In this document: positions 21,115-35,900 of the stretch, in pieces
How positions within the stretch are numbered: the stretch's first letter is position 1
How the letters are laid out: every line of letters starts with the position of its first letter
Source: Branchiostoma floridae
Taxonomy: Eukaryota > Chordata > Leptocardii > Amphioxiformes > Branchiostomatidae
Direction of reading: 5' to 3'
NCBI RefSeq assembly: GCF_000003815.2
Contig: NC_049992.1
Location: 19,607,111 to 19,671,110, forward strand
DNA length: 64,000 nt
Made by a program: the position numbers and the translations under genes
Notes under the pieces: generated by a model
Told to the model about the DNA's origin: nothing
Seen by the model: only the letters and a program-made list of their open reading frames with translations
Database searches by the model: none

Positions 21115-23640
21115 TCAAATTACTCGGCACCCCGGCGGCTATAGGAACATACTGTATGTTCAGTTTCTGGTGTTTACTTACAGGCGAGTCGGGATAAATA
21201 ATCAAAGCATTGAAAGGTAACTTAGCTCTCAAAACGTTTGCTTTGTCAAAGTTTGATTTATATTTGAGAAACAGAAAAGGAAACGGGCGGACCAGTCTGT
21301 AAGTGCTGGTCCCAAAGCCGTCAACTATAGCAAAACGACCAGTAAATAAAGGTTGCTTCCAAATCCGTAAAAAATATGTTAGTAAAACTATTGTTATTCA
21401 TCCCGAGACGAAATATAGGTTTGTTGCAACTAGTTAACTGTATTAGATTTTTGTGGTATGTAATTTGCTGACTACTGATTATACAACAAGTCTAATAGTA
21501 CACAATTTCCAACACTATCCGTAGCTGTATATAGCATAACATTGAAGGTTACTGTAGCTGTAACTGACGCACATAAATATGGGATCTAATTATGAGAATC
21601 TTTTTTTCATGACATTTTAGCATAGAAGAAACATGTTATACAACTCGAGAAAAAGAAAAACGGCATGCAAGCCCAGAAAAAACGCGTAATACATGTAATA
21701 AAAGCCAAAAGAAAAAGGGGCAAAATAATTATGGCACAAAGAAAACAAAACAAATGGTCCAACACTTAGTAAGTTATAATTTCATTGGCTCTACACCTTA
21801 CAATCTTTATTGATGTCTACACGAAAAGCATAGCATATAGCTCATGGTCAGAAAAAAAAAGAAATTCTTCGAGAAAACAAATACTTCAAGGAAACTTGGA
21901 ACAACCCCCTCCCCCTATAAAAACGTTTCAACTATTTTGACTTGATAACAACAGATCCATCGTGTGCTGCAATATAAACAGATCTCGGTGCTTCAGTGGA
22001 ACTGAGGCGTAGCTAATAAGCCAATTGTTTACATTACTGTTGACAATGACAATAAACACACCAGTGAAGAAGCGCTCAGACGATAAGATATGACCTCATC
22101 ATCCGGTGAGATCACTCGGTGACACCAAGGAGCTTTGATAAAAGCTCATTGGACTTGTTGACACCAAACCGTCTCCCTAAAAAGGAGTCATCGTACGTGG
22201 CACGTGGTTCCGAATAAAGACCTATCTCTCATTATCTCTTCTCTTTCTTCCGTCCAAAAAAAGCTTTCCGCTACCGTTCAAATCTTGATGTCTCGTATGG
22301 TAATTAGTCTAGTTTTGAAAGCCAGACTGTATACAGGCCGGATAGGGAAGGGCGATGTCTATAAGAAATATGACATAATTTTTCTTTTTAACTGATTTGC
22401 TTTTCAGGAATAACGAGTATTCTCTTTTTTTCAGTCAAAGCCGACTGATGTCATTCATTTTGGAACTGAGGCTATGGGTGTTTTTTATAGCTTATTTTCC
22501 AAATGACAAAGAATTGAAATCGTACACAATTCCCAGCGAAACGAATACGAGTAGAACATTTTTGAACGATGATATAGCCTTCAAGGTCTTTAAGTATTTT
22601 GTGGTCGGCATGCCCATGTTCTAGCTTTTCTAGCATCCTGTACAAATAGCAGATATCCGTTCCGGTAAGTGTTGTCTTTTGTGTGGGAATGTGGACGTTA
22701 AAAATGCATTTCAGAAGTGGTTCCGTTATCAATTATGGCGTCCCGCGAGACAGGTATGTACAAATCCCAAGATAACAGGATCTCTGGATGTATTTAAACA
22801 TGGTCAACTACATCTGTCCACATATTAACAGCTCTGGGCACAGGCTCATTTGGCCGTTTATCTTTGAATGCAAATAAAACCACGACAGCCGATATGTACG
22901 CGAAAGCATGTTTATTATATTAACAAACGTTTAAAAGATCAAAGCGATTTGTGATCTTTAATTTGCACGGGCACTTTTTGGGGTTATTATCGTCCAAAGT
23001 TTGAAGCAAATCTAAGTTAATTGACACCTTACAGTTCCATAAGAACCGCTAGGGGGCCCAAACTTGCACGCATCCTTCTATGCCCCAACAACTATCTACT
23101 AGTATCTCCAAAACATGTCCAGAACACAGGATATTAGAACCGGAGGCTCCGCTGCAGTACCTTTGAAACTGGCAGCATGAGAGGCCTAATGATCGAACTT
23201 CTTCTTCTGTGTAAAGCCCACATTCTTCATGTAGAATTTGACCTTCGTTTACCCAACCCCTACCCAACTACCAAATATCCCCAGGATCCATTCACAGCTT
23301 CCCGAGTTATGTTGTCCACTGACACTCATACGGCAACGAAAACATTAAACCTTCTTCAGTTCTTGGCGAAGGAAATGAACACCCCTTCGCTAGGAAGTGG
23401 TACAGCCATGACGTCATGTAGGGAGGGGTCCGGCCATGAGTCACCCATTACTACTAGTATTTACCTAGCCGTGCGACCTGAGGTGTGCCGAACTTTGTCC
23501 GCCGGCTTTCTTCTGTCTTTAGTATGCTTTCACCTGTGTAAAGTTGAACCGGCTACACCACCATTTTGGATCTGTGTACGTATGGCCGCCATGTTGAAGA
23601 CAGGAGCGCATTGGTGACATACCGTTCCGGGGAGTTAATT
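21115..23640. other. Intergenic stretch, nothing recognised
   Basis: Open frames are short and lack family motifs. Adenine-rich text occurs near 21640-21760. The stretch separates the defensin gene from the kinase gene and may hold regulatory sequence. Confidence 0.35.
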
Positions 23641-23838
23641 AGGGGCCAGGCTTGTCGGGTCACCCGGCCGGTCCACAGGGGAGTCCAGCCCGCCTGACTC
23701 GGGCGGGACAGCTGCTGCTTGGTGCCGCCGAGATTCCACAGTCTTCGACCAAAGCCCGACATACTTCCTGTATGAATATTCCATCGCGTGCCTGCTAAGT
23801 TTTTATGTCGACAAACAGTGGACTAAAGCCGCGCCAAG
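23640..23838 (+). other. Candidate distal 5' exon (noncoding) of the kinase gene
   Basis: A GC-rich block ends at a strong donor (CCAAG/GTAAGTA, exon end 23838) on the kinase strand, 4.1 kb before the kinase start codon. It contains a short ATG frame (MSTNSGLKPRQ). No cDNA-like evidence is available, so linkage to the kinase is a guess based on strand and order. Confidence 0.3.
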
Positions 23839-23839
23839 G

Positions 23840-26580
23840 TAAGTACAATCCTACCGTGTGCTAACACCGCTCTAATTGTACTGGATGTCTCTAATACAAA
23901 TCAGATGTTTTAGTACCGGTTTTGTGTGTTTTGACACGCCATTGGGGTGAACCTTAATTACTTAGAATCCACTTCAGGTTTGTAAGTAAAACAGTAGGCG
24001 TACAAACACGTTTAATCTTTTGGAAACTACCAAAACTGGAGGCAATGTTTTCTTGTAGTGTAAAGGAAACTTCACACATATTCTTGAGTAAACTTGTCCG
24101 TTTCAAGTTGAAACATCAAGGATAAAGTTGTTTACCCTGGGTACACACAGACGTTCTTTATGTTCACAGGACCGTGTCAAAGGTATTCCCCGAACCCTTT
24201 TAGTTATTGGAACCCTTGTTGATACGGAGTTTTGAAGAAGCCCTAGGGCGTGTGTAAATTTAGTCGGGTGACTTCTTTTCTTACATGTCATGGACCGGGC
24301 AGATAGTGTAACACTCGTTACCTGTGTGTTATTTTGTCCAGCGTGTAGCTTGGATAGGGAGTCTACAACAGTCGAATGCCGTTCAAAAGGAAACGGAACC
24401 TTTGAAACTCTCACAGGCCATTTGCTCTTACTCATTCCCACTTGTAGGTTTTGTCTTCTGAAACTTTGCAGGAAAAACAAACCGAAACGATGCAGGACTT
24501 CAAAGACGTATCAATACTCTCTTACTATAGCTAGTGGATTAGATATTAGATGACTAAGCCTTAGATCTTTTACAGGTTCACAACGAATGCTATTAATTTG
24601 TGATGTGGTGTTCAGTTGGGACCTTAGTTTGAAAGGTATAAGTCGAGTCTGAACCTCCTTGTAACAAGCTTAGAGGTCCTGTCACTGTTTTCATTCAGCA
24701 ACGGCATTCTAACACTCTGTTATCTCTTCTGTGTTTTCCCTCTGTAAATAGCGATGCATGCAAAAGGGCACTTTCTTTCGGGGTACCTCTTGAGAATAGA
24801 GACATTTGCTCCAGAAAAGGCGTCTTTGTGCTCTTTTGTGAAAGAACATGGCTTTATGTTTGTGCAACTGTTACTTGGAGAGGACTGTGTAGTTCCACTC
24901 TCGCGCCATCCCCGCTATGTGAAGCTTTCAAAACGCCGTAACAACTCCGGTATGCGTGCATGGTCAGATAACTAGGGACCATTGTCCGATAATATGCAGT
25001 CTCGACTCCAAAGAATATTTGTCCTCCGCAACTTAGAAGATTGATCGTAGTAATGTCCCCGCCTTCGCTACCTCGTTCCAAACATGGGAGACATAAATTG
25101 TCAACAAAATCCCTTCACCGACTAACAAGAGCAGTTTAGAATACTTCCACGTCGCCACTAGTGTCTCATTTTGATATGTTTTTTTTTGTGTGTGTACGTG
25201 TCTTGTTTTAATAGATTGTGCTATTCGAAAAGAATACTTTGACAATTTTCTTACAAATATGATTTTTTAGATATTATGAATTATATTGGTATCATTGGCT
25301 ACCATTAATGTTTACGATCATTCTCTGATTCGTTATTTGTCATTATTATTTGTTACCATTTACTATCAATATATTCCTCTAATGTTGAATTTATATCATT
25401 TGGTAATTGGCAATTTTTGGAAGATATAGAACAAGCTGTTGTGTTAGCCTCCATAACAGGCTCTCTATGGGCTTTTTTGGCACTTTTTGTACTGGGTCGC
25501 TGATTGCTGGCCTCTCTCATAGCCGCCCAAATGGCTACTATTGTGTTTTGTTCTTCCAAAGCACATGTCTTTGTAAGTTGATTTAAGAAAAAATGATCTC
25601 ATAAGAAACTTAACAAGAGATATGAGAAGGTAGAAATTATCAATGTCAATAGCTTTTCGAAGTTTATTTTTTTTGTCCGTTATGAAATGGAACGTTTTCT
25701 GTATATTAAACAGTTTCTATGTTTATCTATGAATAATGAATGCGTGTTTGTGCAACAAACACGGATATCAAATATCACAAAGGTCTTCTCATGTTATAGA
25801 AAATCAATAAACTACCCAGTACAGTATCAACCACCCTTCGACCGAACACAACAGTTTGCAGAGGGACGTAATACGTTCCGTCGGGGTGGATTGTATTGAC
25901 CATTTTTTTCTAACGACTAACTTCCTTCTGTAACAGAGATTTCTTGAATTCTATGTTGATTTTTTAAGTCACGTTCAGACCATTTCTGTAAATTCTGACC
26001 CCAAACAGCGATTACCCGGTAGGTGTAACGGAAACTGAGGAAATATGATACGCCTCGCCTCCAGTCACCCTACACACCGCGTATTATCCCTCTAACGTAA
26101 ACCTAATCAACATCAAACCCTCGAGAATCGCCCGGTGTTTGCAGAGAGGAATTCGAGATGTTCGGAACAGAAATTAGTCTCTGATTCAGTCACCGAGTCA
26201 TTCAATCACCGCAAACATGATGATGTGGCGAATCTGGGGCCACATTTCTCAGAGATCGGACGGATATTTGTTTGTTTGATGACGCAGCGCCCACCAACAA
26301 GGTGTGTTTGTGTGGTCACAGGTGAGGGGTCACCACCTCGGCGGTTCTCCTCACACAATTACAGGTGCATTCCTGGGTTTGTTTGGCTCGCGTGTCCAGA
26401 TGGCACCCTGGGGTTCGGAATGACTTCTACCAGGTTCCACTTGTCGCTGGAATTTCGGTAAATCGGCTAAATAGACAAATAATACACATGTATATGATTA
26501 CAAAATGGTTACAAGTAATCTCATTTATTTTTGTTCGACACATGTATAACTTGTGTTCAAGCATAATTGAGTTTAAATCA
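23840..26580. other. Stretch upstream of the kinase gene, nothing recognised
   Basis: No exon with family motifs and no clear repeat borders are visible. If 23640-23838 is a 5' exon, this is intron. Confidence 0.35.
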
Positions 26581-26789
26581 NNNNNNNNNNNNNNNNNNNN
26601 NNNNNNNNNNNNNNNNNNNNNNNNNNNNNNNNNNNNNNNNNNNNNNNNNNNNNNNNNNNNNNNNNNNNNNNNNNNNNNNNNNNNNNNNNNNNNNNNNNNN
26701 NNNNNNNNNNNNNNNNNNNNNNNNNNNNNNNNNNNNNNNNNNNNNNNNNNNNNNNNNNNNNNNNNNNNNNNNNNNNNNNNNNNNNNNNN
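26581..26789. other. Assembly gap (209 N)
   Basis: This is unsequenced. Frames that cross it are artefacts. Confidence 1.
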
Positions 26790-27364
26790 AAGACAGTATC
26801 GACTAATACCAGTTCGTCCGAGCGAGCGTCCGTACGGAGCGCCCATCTAAGCAATATTTTTTTAATGTCAAAGTAATATTTTTACGCGTTTTGGTTTCCA
26901 TTTTATTATAGTGTGAACATGTGAAATGATAATGTCTTTCATGTTTCAATCAATTGAAGTGCGTACGCAGAGTAAGTTCACAGCGTACAAATATATGTCG
27001 TTGGCCTGCAGCAGAACATTTGTTTTTTGTCTTTAGTGTAGATAGAATTTTTCTTTTTCATGTATTTTCTTCCTGTATGTTAATGTCATATTGTCTTCAT
27101 TTGGATTCCCCTTTCCTTTCTTATCACAGCCCGCGGGCGCTGTCCAATTTGTGCAATTTGGTTGTCAGTTAGAAAACCGCCATGTTAATATGTGGGACCG
27201 GTTGTACAAGTGTGTCACTGTCACCCAAATATCATGTCAGGGGAAGCCGTCATTAGTCATAGCTGGGTAGACTTCCGGAGTCCAGTCTTCATTTCTTACC
27301 GTGTTGTCTGGGTCTTGCGATAATTCGGTCTTCTTCTTCGGTGAGTTTTAACTCAAAACGTGGA

Positions 27365-27795
27365 TAAGAGTATAGATTTTCTGATAGAGAGAGTGGAAGT
27401 GTGTGTGTGAGAGAGAGAGGGTAAAAGAGGGAGACAGAAAGACAGAGGCAGAGAGAGAGAGAGAGAGAGAGAGACCGATAGAGAGAGAGAGGTAGAGAGA
27501 GAGAGAGACAGAGAAGCAGAGTGAAACTGAGAGAGGGACAGAGGGGGTTGGGGGGGCGCAGAGAGATCCGTCAGAGAAAAACAGAGGGAAAGACAGCAAA
27601 ACACAGAGGCAAAGAGAGGGAGACCGATAGAGAGAGAGAGAGAGAAACCGATAGAGAGGGAGGCAGAGAGAAACAGAGAGAAAGAGACCGACAGGGAGGC
27701 AGAGAAAGAGCCAGAGGGACAGAGAAAGAGAGAGACAGACAGAGAGAGACAGACAGAGAGAGGCAGGGAGAGACAGATAAATAGAGAGAGAGTTA
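27365..27795. repeat. GA-rich microsatellite / polypurine tract
   Basis: About 430 bp of GAGAGA and GACAGA text lies between a possible 5' UTR donor (TTCG/GTGAGT at 27341) and the acceptor before the kinase start exon. Polypurine-polypyrimidine tracts can adopt triplex structure and bind GAGA-type factors. No coding meaning. Confidence 0.95.
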
Positions 27796-27977
27796 AGTAT
27801 TACTACGGGACTAGGCCTGCACAAATTCATTCGTTAACGTTTCCCATTTCCGGTTGTTAATGTCAGTCTTTTCTCCACATCCGTTTACAGACAGGCAGTT
27901 TTATGCGGAAAAGATGCCCAGATTCTACACTGACAAGATAAACTGACAAGAATCGTGTCGTCTGACTCTGACCTGAG

Positions 27978-28100
27978 ATGCAGCGACAACCTTCCAAAAC
28001 CAAGATGGAGGTGGTGGGGGACAAGAACAACGACCTCTTCGAGTTCCTAGTCGGGGCAGAGCTGGAGATGTACACCAATGCCTTCAAGGAGACACTAAAG
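27978..28100 (+). CDS. TNK2: Kinase exon 1 (start, first half of SAM-like domain)
   Basis: The 41 codons run from [18 protein letters not shown] through [20 protein letters not shown] to the donor GTAAGA. The LFEFL...YTNAF pattern is the first helices of the ACK SAM-like dimerisation domain. A likely 5' UTR acceptor (CCGTTTACAG at 27891) precedes it. An upstream ATG at 27904 opens a 12-codon uORF ending in TAA, which could dampen translation. Confidence 0.85.
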
Positions 28101-29854
28101 GTAAGAAAAAACATTACCTACAGTTCAAGCTATTCGTATGATCGCTGAGTACAGATTTTAGTACACTATACAATAGCGCCACTACACCTAATTTCTGTTG
28201 CTTTTGAAAATAGGGTGGTAAGTGATATCAAGTTGATCAATGGCGGTTTCAAACTTCAACATATAAAAACTATTGCAATTTTAAGTCATTGTTTGTCGAC
28301 TTGATACCATGTTGAAAAAAAAAAAACATCACGGACATAGGGGAACGGGTTTTCTGCGCGTGGAGAATTTGCGCGTGCGCGTGAAAAAATTGCGCGTGAA
28401 AAATAAAGTTCCTGAAATATGTCAGAAAATGTGTAGCAAGGAACTTTAAGACAGAAAAATTTGAACCTATGATATAATTTTCCATCTGTTACCTGAATTT
28501 TTGGTTTGAAAAAACCTTGATTTTTAGATCCCTTGGGAATAGGTTAATTTGCATATTTTGAACATTTCTAAATCACGTAAATTTGACCAAAATACATGGA
28601 AAAATTACTCATATAAGGTTTTATATTGTAAAATGTAACAATTTGAGGCTTTTCTCCATTCTAGAAGCTTCATTTCATCTTTTTTGAAGCAGATTGTTTC
28701 ACGCGCAGATTTCGACCTTTTTTGCGCGTGACAACTTAACATTCAAAAATCACTTGAAAATCACTTGGATCAAGATTTTGTACTCTAGAATGCAACAATA
28801 TGATATTTAATTCCTTTTTGTGCCTTCTCGTTTGAGCTTTTAAGTATAAAACTGCAAAAACTTTTTTAATCCCTTGGGAATAAGCTAATTTGCATATTGT
28901 CACGCGCAGATTTTTCACGCGCAAGTTTTCACGCGCAAATTTTTCACGCGCACAAAACCCCAACCCGGACATAGGTTACCCCGTAGATAGTGTTAAGATG
29001 AAAATACTTTGACACCAACACATTGTTTGGAAACTCAAGTATGGATTGAGGACAACACGATGTCCTTTACTAATCCACTAGTAAACAAGGTATAAGGAGG
29101 TTAGGGGAAGGTGTTGCTCTCAAAATGAGTAAAGGTCTTCTTGTTGATAATAAAAAAAATACCTCAAAACAGGATTCTAAAGGCGAGACTTTTATCATTC
29201 TTACCAAGTACCATTGGAGTGACTGAATATCTGTTGGAAACGCGTTGGGATATTGTTTAAGGTGTATTTTATAACATTTTCTCGTATTTCTTTAAAATGT
29301 TTTTTTTTTTTTTTGGTCTTAAAAAGACGAACAGAACGCGCTTAAAATAAAGAGCAAGAAGCCGACCCCTGCCGGGGAGTGTCTCTAAACGTTCCAACTT
29401 AATTTAACGACATAATTGTAGTTGTGGCGTAGTAATTAGGTTGTGTTTTTCTTTCCCTTTTTTCTGTGTTACATATACACCTGCCGTATATGTTCTCGGA
29501 TTGTTGTGTCTTGTATCATTTTAACTTCTTGTCAATATACGATCTTAGTCAACTAGTGAACACAGAACACAAGTCTTGCCCCATGCAGTTTGTGTGTGTG
29601 ACACGAAGGGTCGTAATTTACAGGGACCAAAGCCGTCTCCAGTTCATTCTGTAGTCTGTAAAACTGAACCAGCCAACACCCCAGCCACCTCGGGGTCAAG
29701 GGGTCACGCCTGGCGTAAAATTGGCCATAAATGGCGGTGTCACCTGTTGGTAGAGTTCATTTGGAGTGTCAGGAGTCCTTATAAGGGACTACTTCTAGTA
29801 CTAGGGACACGTTTTACTTAAACCTTCGCCTAGAAGGTTATGTTTTTCGTGGCA

Positions 29855-29938
<84 letters not shown>

Positions 29939-32900
29939 TGTGTGTGTTTGTGTTTTGTGTTGTGTTAATTCGGGCCCTCCAGCAGCTTTCTTTAGAACTA
30001 CATGGAACGTTTTTTCAGTTGTAGATTTTGAAACAAACAAACAGAACGTTACGTCAGAAAGATCTAAAGACTTTTGAAATTTTATGATATTTGCGCTTTA
30101 ACCACGACATGATTGTACAATCAATTAGGGCATTTTACATTGCAATTGTGCTAGATGATAGTACAAATACCATGTAAACTGAAGGTGCTGCCCTCCAGTT
30201 GAGATCCATAAATGAAAACTAAAATACCAAGGCAGAACAAAGTGTCACAAAAACCCATCCAACGGCCGGAGCCGAATTTTTGCTCGGAAAGAATCTATCT
30301 AGTTGTAAAGGACTTTTTAGCTCCTGTTGAAATGTGTAGCATTTTTTATCCACCTCCGCACGAAATATTTGATGCCACTCTCCAAACATATAGGCTAAGC
30401 TCCAACTGTTTTCTCAAGTCTTTGAGGTAGTTTTGTAGGGCCTTCTATTTTGTCAAGTTTTGTTTTTGTTCACCAGAAGAGCAAACCTTACAGTGTCAAA
30501 ATAGATAACCCGCCAAAATCACAAAAAAAGACGTAAAAAAAGTAACAGCCGGAGCCTAACCTCTGCTTGTACAGTAATTTGGTACGTCCCTAATCTTGAC
30601 TTGAAGAGATGACTCATACTTCTAACAAGTGCTTTTAAAAAAGCTGGCATTTTGCCAATGTTTGCGTGTGTGAACGTTTTTTTCTAGTTATTAGAATGTC
30701 ATATAAATAGAACAGAGTAACTAAACCTGATATTGGCGCATGGAGAGATTCACATATGTGCCTGAATCTAGATCTAGACGCCACCTGTTAAAATTTGCGT
30801 GAACTGCAGCAAATTTCACTACACTGCCTGTTTTTGAGTGAGCATTTTTAAGTTTTTTTTTTAAATTTTTATTTCTATTCGGCAAAAAAACGAAGCGGCG
30901 AATCCGTTAACCAAAGAAATAAATTGGTGTGGCCAAATGGATGTAAAAATTAGTATTTTAATGGATGTAAAAAAGAAAAAAAAAATCTACCTCCCCGGAT
31001 TCGAACCGGGTGCATTGGTTTAGAACGCGTAAACTTTAACCACTGCGCCAGTGCGAACATGTTGAAGAAAGGCCTGTTTTAACAGGTATAGAAATGTTTG
31101 GCATGAATTGAACAGGTCCGTTCATCTCAACATCACTCCATCACCCCATCACAACGGCGACTACTATGGATAGAAGGCATTTTGCGACTGCAAGTCGCAA
31201 AATGCAAAAATAGATCCTTGCTGCACAGCAGTCCCCGGGAGAGAACACGTCATGAGATTTTTCCCGCGTTTTTACCGACCTCCTGGAGGGAGTATCCACA
31301 CAGCTATGTGTAACAGAAAATCCGTTATCAAACAAGTTACATTCGCATGTCGAAGTTAGATAAGATTCTATACGGTAAAAGATAAAGAAGGCAGTCTTCA
31401 ATGTGAATAGTCCACTAGAAAAATATGTTTTGGATGGTCTCCATGTGTGTTTCTATCTGTTTGTGAACTGTAACGTAATAACTCGATGGATGGATCATTG
31501 TGATATTTGGTAGTTGGGTACAGTTTTCGCCATTTTCCGGGAAGTATTAAAAATGAACAATTTTTTTTTCGGTCAATAAGCGTATCATTTTGCTTAAAAT
31601 CCTAAACTAAAGAAAATGTAATTGAACAACAAATAGATGTTTGATTAATTTGACTTGGTCGTGCATGGGCGACATCTTTGTACTATCAAATACAGACTAG
31701 CTTTTTTTGAGACTAGATTTGAAAGGTCTGCACATGCAGAAACTTTTGCGGTGGTTTAATGTTCGGGGGTTTCGCGGTGGTCGCTTTACCGCGAACTTAA
31801 AACCACCGCGAACATTTTTCCATGGCAGAGACTACAGCACATGGTGCTACCTCGAACTTAAAACCATCGCGAAAAAAGTCCTTTTCCCACTGCGAAATTA
31901 AATCCCCGCGAACTAAAATGCATTTACAGTATCTCTAAATTTTGCTGAGAGAAGAGGCCGCACTAGAAGATAAGAATCAAGAGGAAGTAGCAAAGACCCG
32001 GAACGACAAGCCCCGAATCTGACGGAAACACGAACGGACTGTAGGGACTGTTCATAAACTATGTTAAAGGGAGTATGGGNNNNNNNNNNNNNNNNNNNNN
32101 NNNNNNNNNNNNNNNNNNNNNNNNNNNNNNNNNNNNNNNNNNNNNNNNNNNNNNNNNNNNNNNNNNNNNNNNNNNNNNNNNNNNNNNNNNNNNNNNNNNN
32201 NNNNNNNNNNNNNNNNNNNNNNNNNNNNNNNNNNNNNNNNNNNNNNNNNNNNNNNNNNNNNNNNNNNNNNNNNNNNNNNNNNNNNNNNNNNNNNNNNNNN
32301 NNNNNNNNNNNNNNNNNNNNNNNNNNNNNNNNNNNNNNNNNNNNNNNNNNNNNNNNNNNNNNNNNNNNNNNNNNNNNNNNNNNNNNNNNNNNNNNNNNNN
32401 NNNNNNNNNNNNNNNNNNNNNNNNNNNNNNNNNNNNNNNNNNNNNNNNNNNNNNNNNNNNNNNNNNNNNNNNNNNNNNNNNNNNNNNNNNNNNNNNNNNN
32501 NNNNNNNNNNNNNNNNNNNNNNNNNNNNNNNNNNNNNNNNNNNNNNNNNNNNNNNNNNNNNNNNNNNNNNNNNNNNNNNNNNNNNNNNNNNNNNNNNNNN
32601 NNNNNNNNNNNNNNNNNNNNNNNNNNNNNNNNNNNNNNNNNNNNNNNNNNNNNNNNNNNNNNNNNNNNNNNNNNNNNNNNNNNNNNNNNNNNNNNNNNNN
32701 NNNNNNNNNNNNNNNNNNNNNNNNNNNNNNNNNNNNNNNNNNNNTGTGGTGAGTGTGGTTGTTGTGTTTGGGTGTGGCGTGTGCGTCGGGTGTTCGTGTG
32801 TGTGTGTATGTGTGTGGTTGTGTGTTTGGGTGTGCGTGTTTGTGTGTGTTCCGTGTGTGTGTGTGTGTGTGTGTGTGCGTGCGTGCATGCGTGCGTGTGT

Positions 32901-35900
32901 TTGTGTTAGCCAGTCGACTTCAATATCTTCCGCCGTGAGATCCGTTATACGCAGTTGTTTTGACCGTCAACTGAACACATTCTCCTGTCCACCGTTTTTT
33001 CCCACCCTGTTATAGCAGCCAACATTGTAATCCGTGCCAAGTTAAGTCTACTTACAGCGATGTAAATTCCGGGGCCTGTCTTATCGTGTAGTTTCTTATT
33101 CGGAACGGAGTTCATGAAATTCCACCAGTAGGCTTATCTCTGCCTGTCAATCAAATGCCTTCAACCCCTCCCTTCTATTTATCCTGACCATACACATTTC
33201 CTAGATAACACATCTGTTTCCGCGCCACTAGTTCTTTCAAAACATTTAGATAAATGGTGCTGGTACACCGTGTTTCTTCTGGTAGACCTAGTGACACACA
33301 CCCCCAAAAAAGCACACTCTCCTACTAAATTTAGTTTCGGCTCCGACTGTTTTTTAACGTGTTTTAGGCCTTTTATTGTCGGGACTTCTATTCTGTACTG
33401 TTTTCGTCCTGTCCACCGACCAAACAAAATAAAGCCTGACAAAAATTTAAAAAAAAATGTCGAAAAACAGCCGGAGCAAAACCTCTGCTTGGAGAGTGCA
33501 GAAAGCGCCCATCACATTAGTAAATAAATAAAGAAATCTTTATTGAGACACGACAAAAGTACAGCGACTTTCGTAAGGTCTACACGTATAACAGCTTCTA
33601 ACAGTACAACTAAACACGCATATATGGATATCTGTAAGTATGAATAAATCAACATATAGGGTCTAGCTTGTCATTTACACTATTGGTTCTATGGTATAAA
33701 CATTCGTGGATATATTTGCCTACTTGTACACAGTACGAACGCAGGCTGCAACAGACCAACAACCCTGACCAGTACGTCTGTTTTAAAATCAGTTTAGCAT
33801 AACCTCTATGAAATGATGACATTATGCAACAGCAAAACATGAGCACCGACTCTTTCCCTAAACGTTTGCGGCGAACACCGAACCATCTCGGGTTTGGCTT
33901 GAGTTAGTGATGGGGATTAAGCGATTACTACCGGTTTATCCACTTTCTAATCTAATCAAAACAGAAAGGCTAATCGGTGGGCTACAGAAAAACATGTATT
34001 GTCGCTACTACCGGTAGTTCGCTCCAAGGATATACACACAGTCAAACCTGTCTGAGCGACCACCTCTTCTCAGCGACCACCTGGCCATTTCGACCGCTGT
34101 TTCTCGGTCCCGATTTTTTGACGTAAGCATTAAGCGACCTTTTCTCAACGACCACCTGGCCAACGCGACCGCGACCGGCCCAAATTGGGACCCATAACGA
34201 CCGCATCATTTTCAAAATTGAGTTTTTCATCGATTTTTGATGATAACTAGTGCGGTTTTGTGCTGAAATCGGCCAGTTTGCGTCGGATTTTGTATATCCA
34301 CTTTCTAATCTAATCTAATCCAAACAGAGAGGCTAATCGTTGGGCTACAGAGAAACACGTGATGTCGCTTCTACCGGTCGATCGCGTAGGATATACCTTC
34401 AACATACCCTTAACCGTGCAATACTACTTGGTGTGTGGACCGAGTGCTCTCTGTTCGCAGCTAGGAGCTAGAATTACGAGGAACTTAGCATAGGCGGGAC
34501 TAAATCGCAAGGGTCTGGAGTGAGCTGCCATTTGGCGCTAACTCAGGTGACCTCAATACGACAGTTGATACCCTAGGTGCGGCCATACAGCTGTAGGTTT
34601 TGAACCAACGACGCCAGAAATAACCCCTTCTCTTTATGTAGTAAGACACTACTATTTTATGACTGTGTCGCGCACCCGACATGCACGTTAATACGTTAAT
34701 AGAAAGGTTTGCAGTCCTCAAGCCGGCTTTACAAATCAAGAATTGAGCTCGGCCGAGTTGTCAGCGAGCTCTAAATTACAAGGAGGCATGACCCTGATGC
34801 CTACGGACAAATGGCAGAGTTTCTTTGTTGGCATCAGGGTCATACCTCCTTGTAATTTAGAGCTCGCTTACAACTCGGCCGAGCTAAATTCTTGATTTGT
34901 AAAGGGGGCTTCAGGACAGGTCCTAAATCCGTGGTCCACTGTTTATTGTGCTTGTCGAAAAGACCTAGGCTAATTTCTCCAGTACAATAATAAACCTGTA
35001 AATACTCATTGTACATAGTGTATGTCGTCTCTGTCAGGACTGGTGGACGAATAACTCTTACTTACTTACTTGAGATTACTTTGAATTTTAGTTTCTTATC
35101 TAAATACCGAGAATTATTAGAGCGAAATACCTTTATATTTATATATATATATATAATTAGCAAAAGCCGGTTCTATTTTACTATCTGTCCATGTGTGCCG
35201 CCATGTTTGTTGTCATGTGACACTCCTGTTAAGATTTTATTTTGATCATTCCGCTGTACAGGTGAACTCAGTAGCACAGCTGCGTGATGTGGATAAGAAG
35301 GACCTACAGATAGTCGGGCTGTCCCGGCCGGAGCAGAAGAGGTTCAAGAGATATTACGACAAGAGATTTGGGACGTGGAGCAAGCTGAAGAAGGTGAGTG
35401 CACGCGGCAAAACTTTCTTTCCCAGTATAGAGAATCTTAAGGTGGGGTCACACATGCGTATATATTCAAGTCCGTTTGAGGTGCGTATGAAGCTCTTAGT
35501 CTCTACCAGGCTCCACAGGTCGCGGGAAAAATAGTACAAATTGGACAAATATAGACACATAACATGCCAGATGAGATTGCTGATCGAGAAGTATATAATA
35601 CACTCGTTCTCATTGAAATGTCGGAAATGGCATTTTTTTGGTCGAAAAATAAATCGGCTTTATTTTCACTGAAAACTACTTGGTTGTTTGGAAAAATTCC
35701 TCTTTTAACCATAGCCAAAAAATGGCAACTTACTGTAAATGCAGAAATGTTCGCGGTGGATTAATGTTCGCGGTTTTCGCGGTGACCTCTTCACCGCGAA
35801 ATTAAATCCACCGCGAATATTTTTCCATTATGATATAAGACTGCGGTCTATGGTGTTACCGCGAAATTAAATCCACCGCGAAAAGTCCTTTTTCCCGCTA

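Noticed and set aside
23177-23762. Overlapping open frames of 146 and 69 residues
   Set aside because: No motifs and no consistent splice sites; the region is better seen as a GC-rich 5' exon or promoter candidate.
27348-27830. Ser/Leu-rich 160-residue frame
   Set aside because: It is a translation of the GA/CT tract.
30985-31065. Functional tRNA gene
   Set aside because: The T-arm and A/B boxes are present, but the acceptor stem does not pair and the D-loop has extra bases; a SINE or pseudogene fits better.
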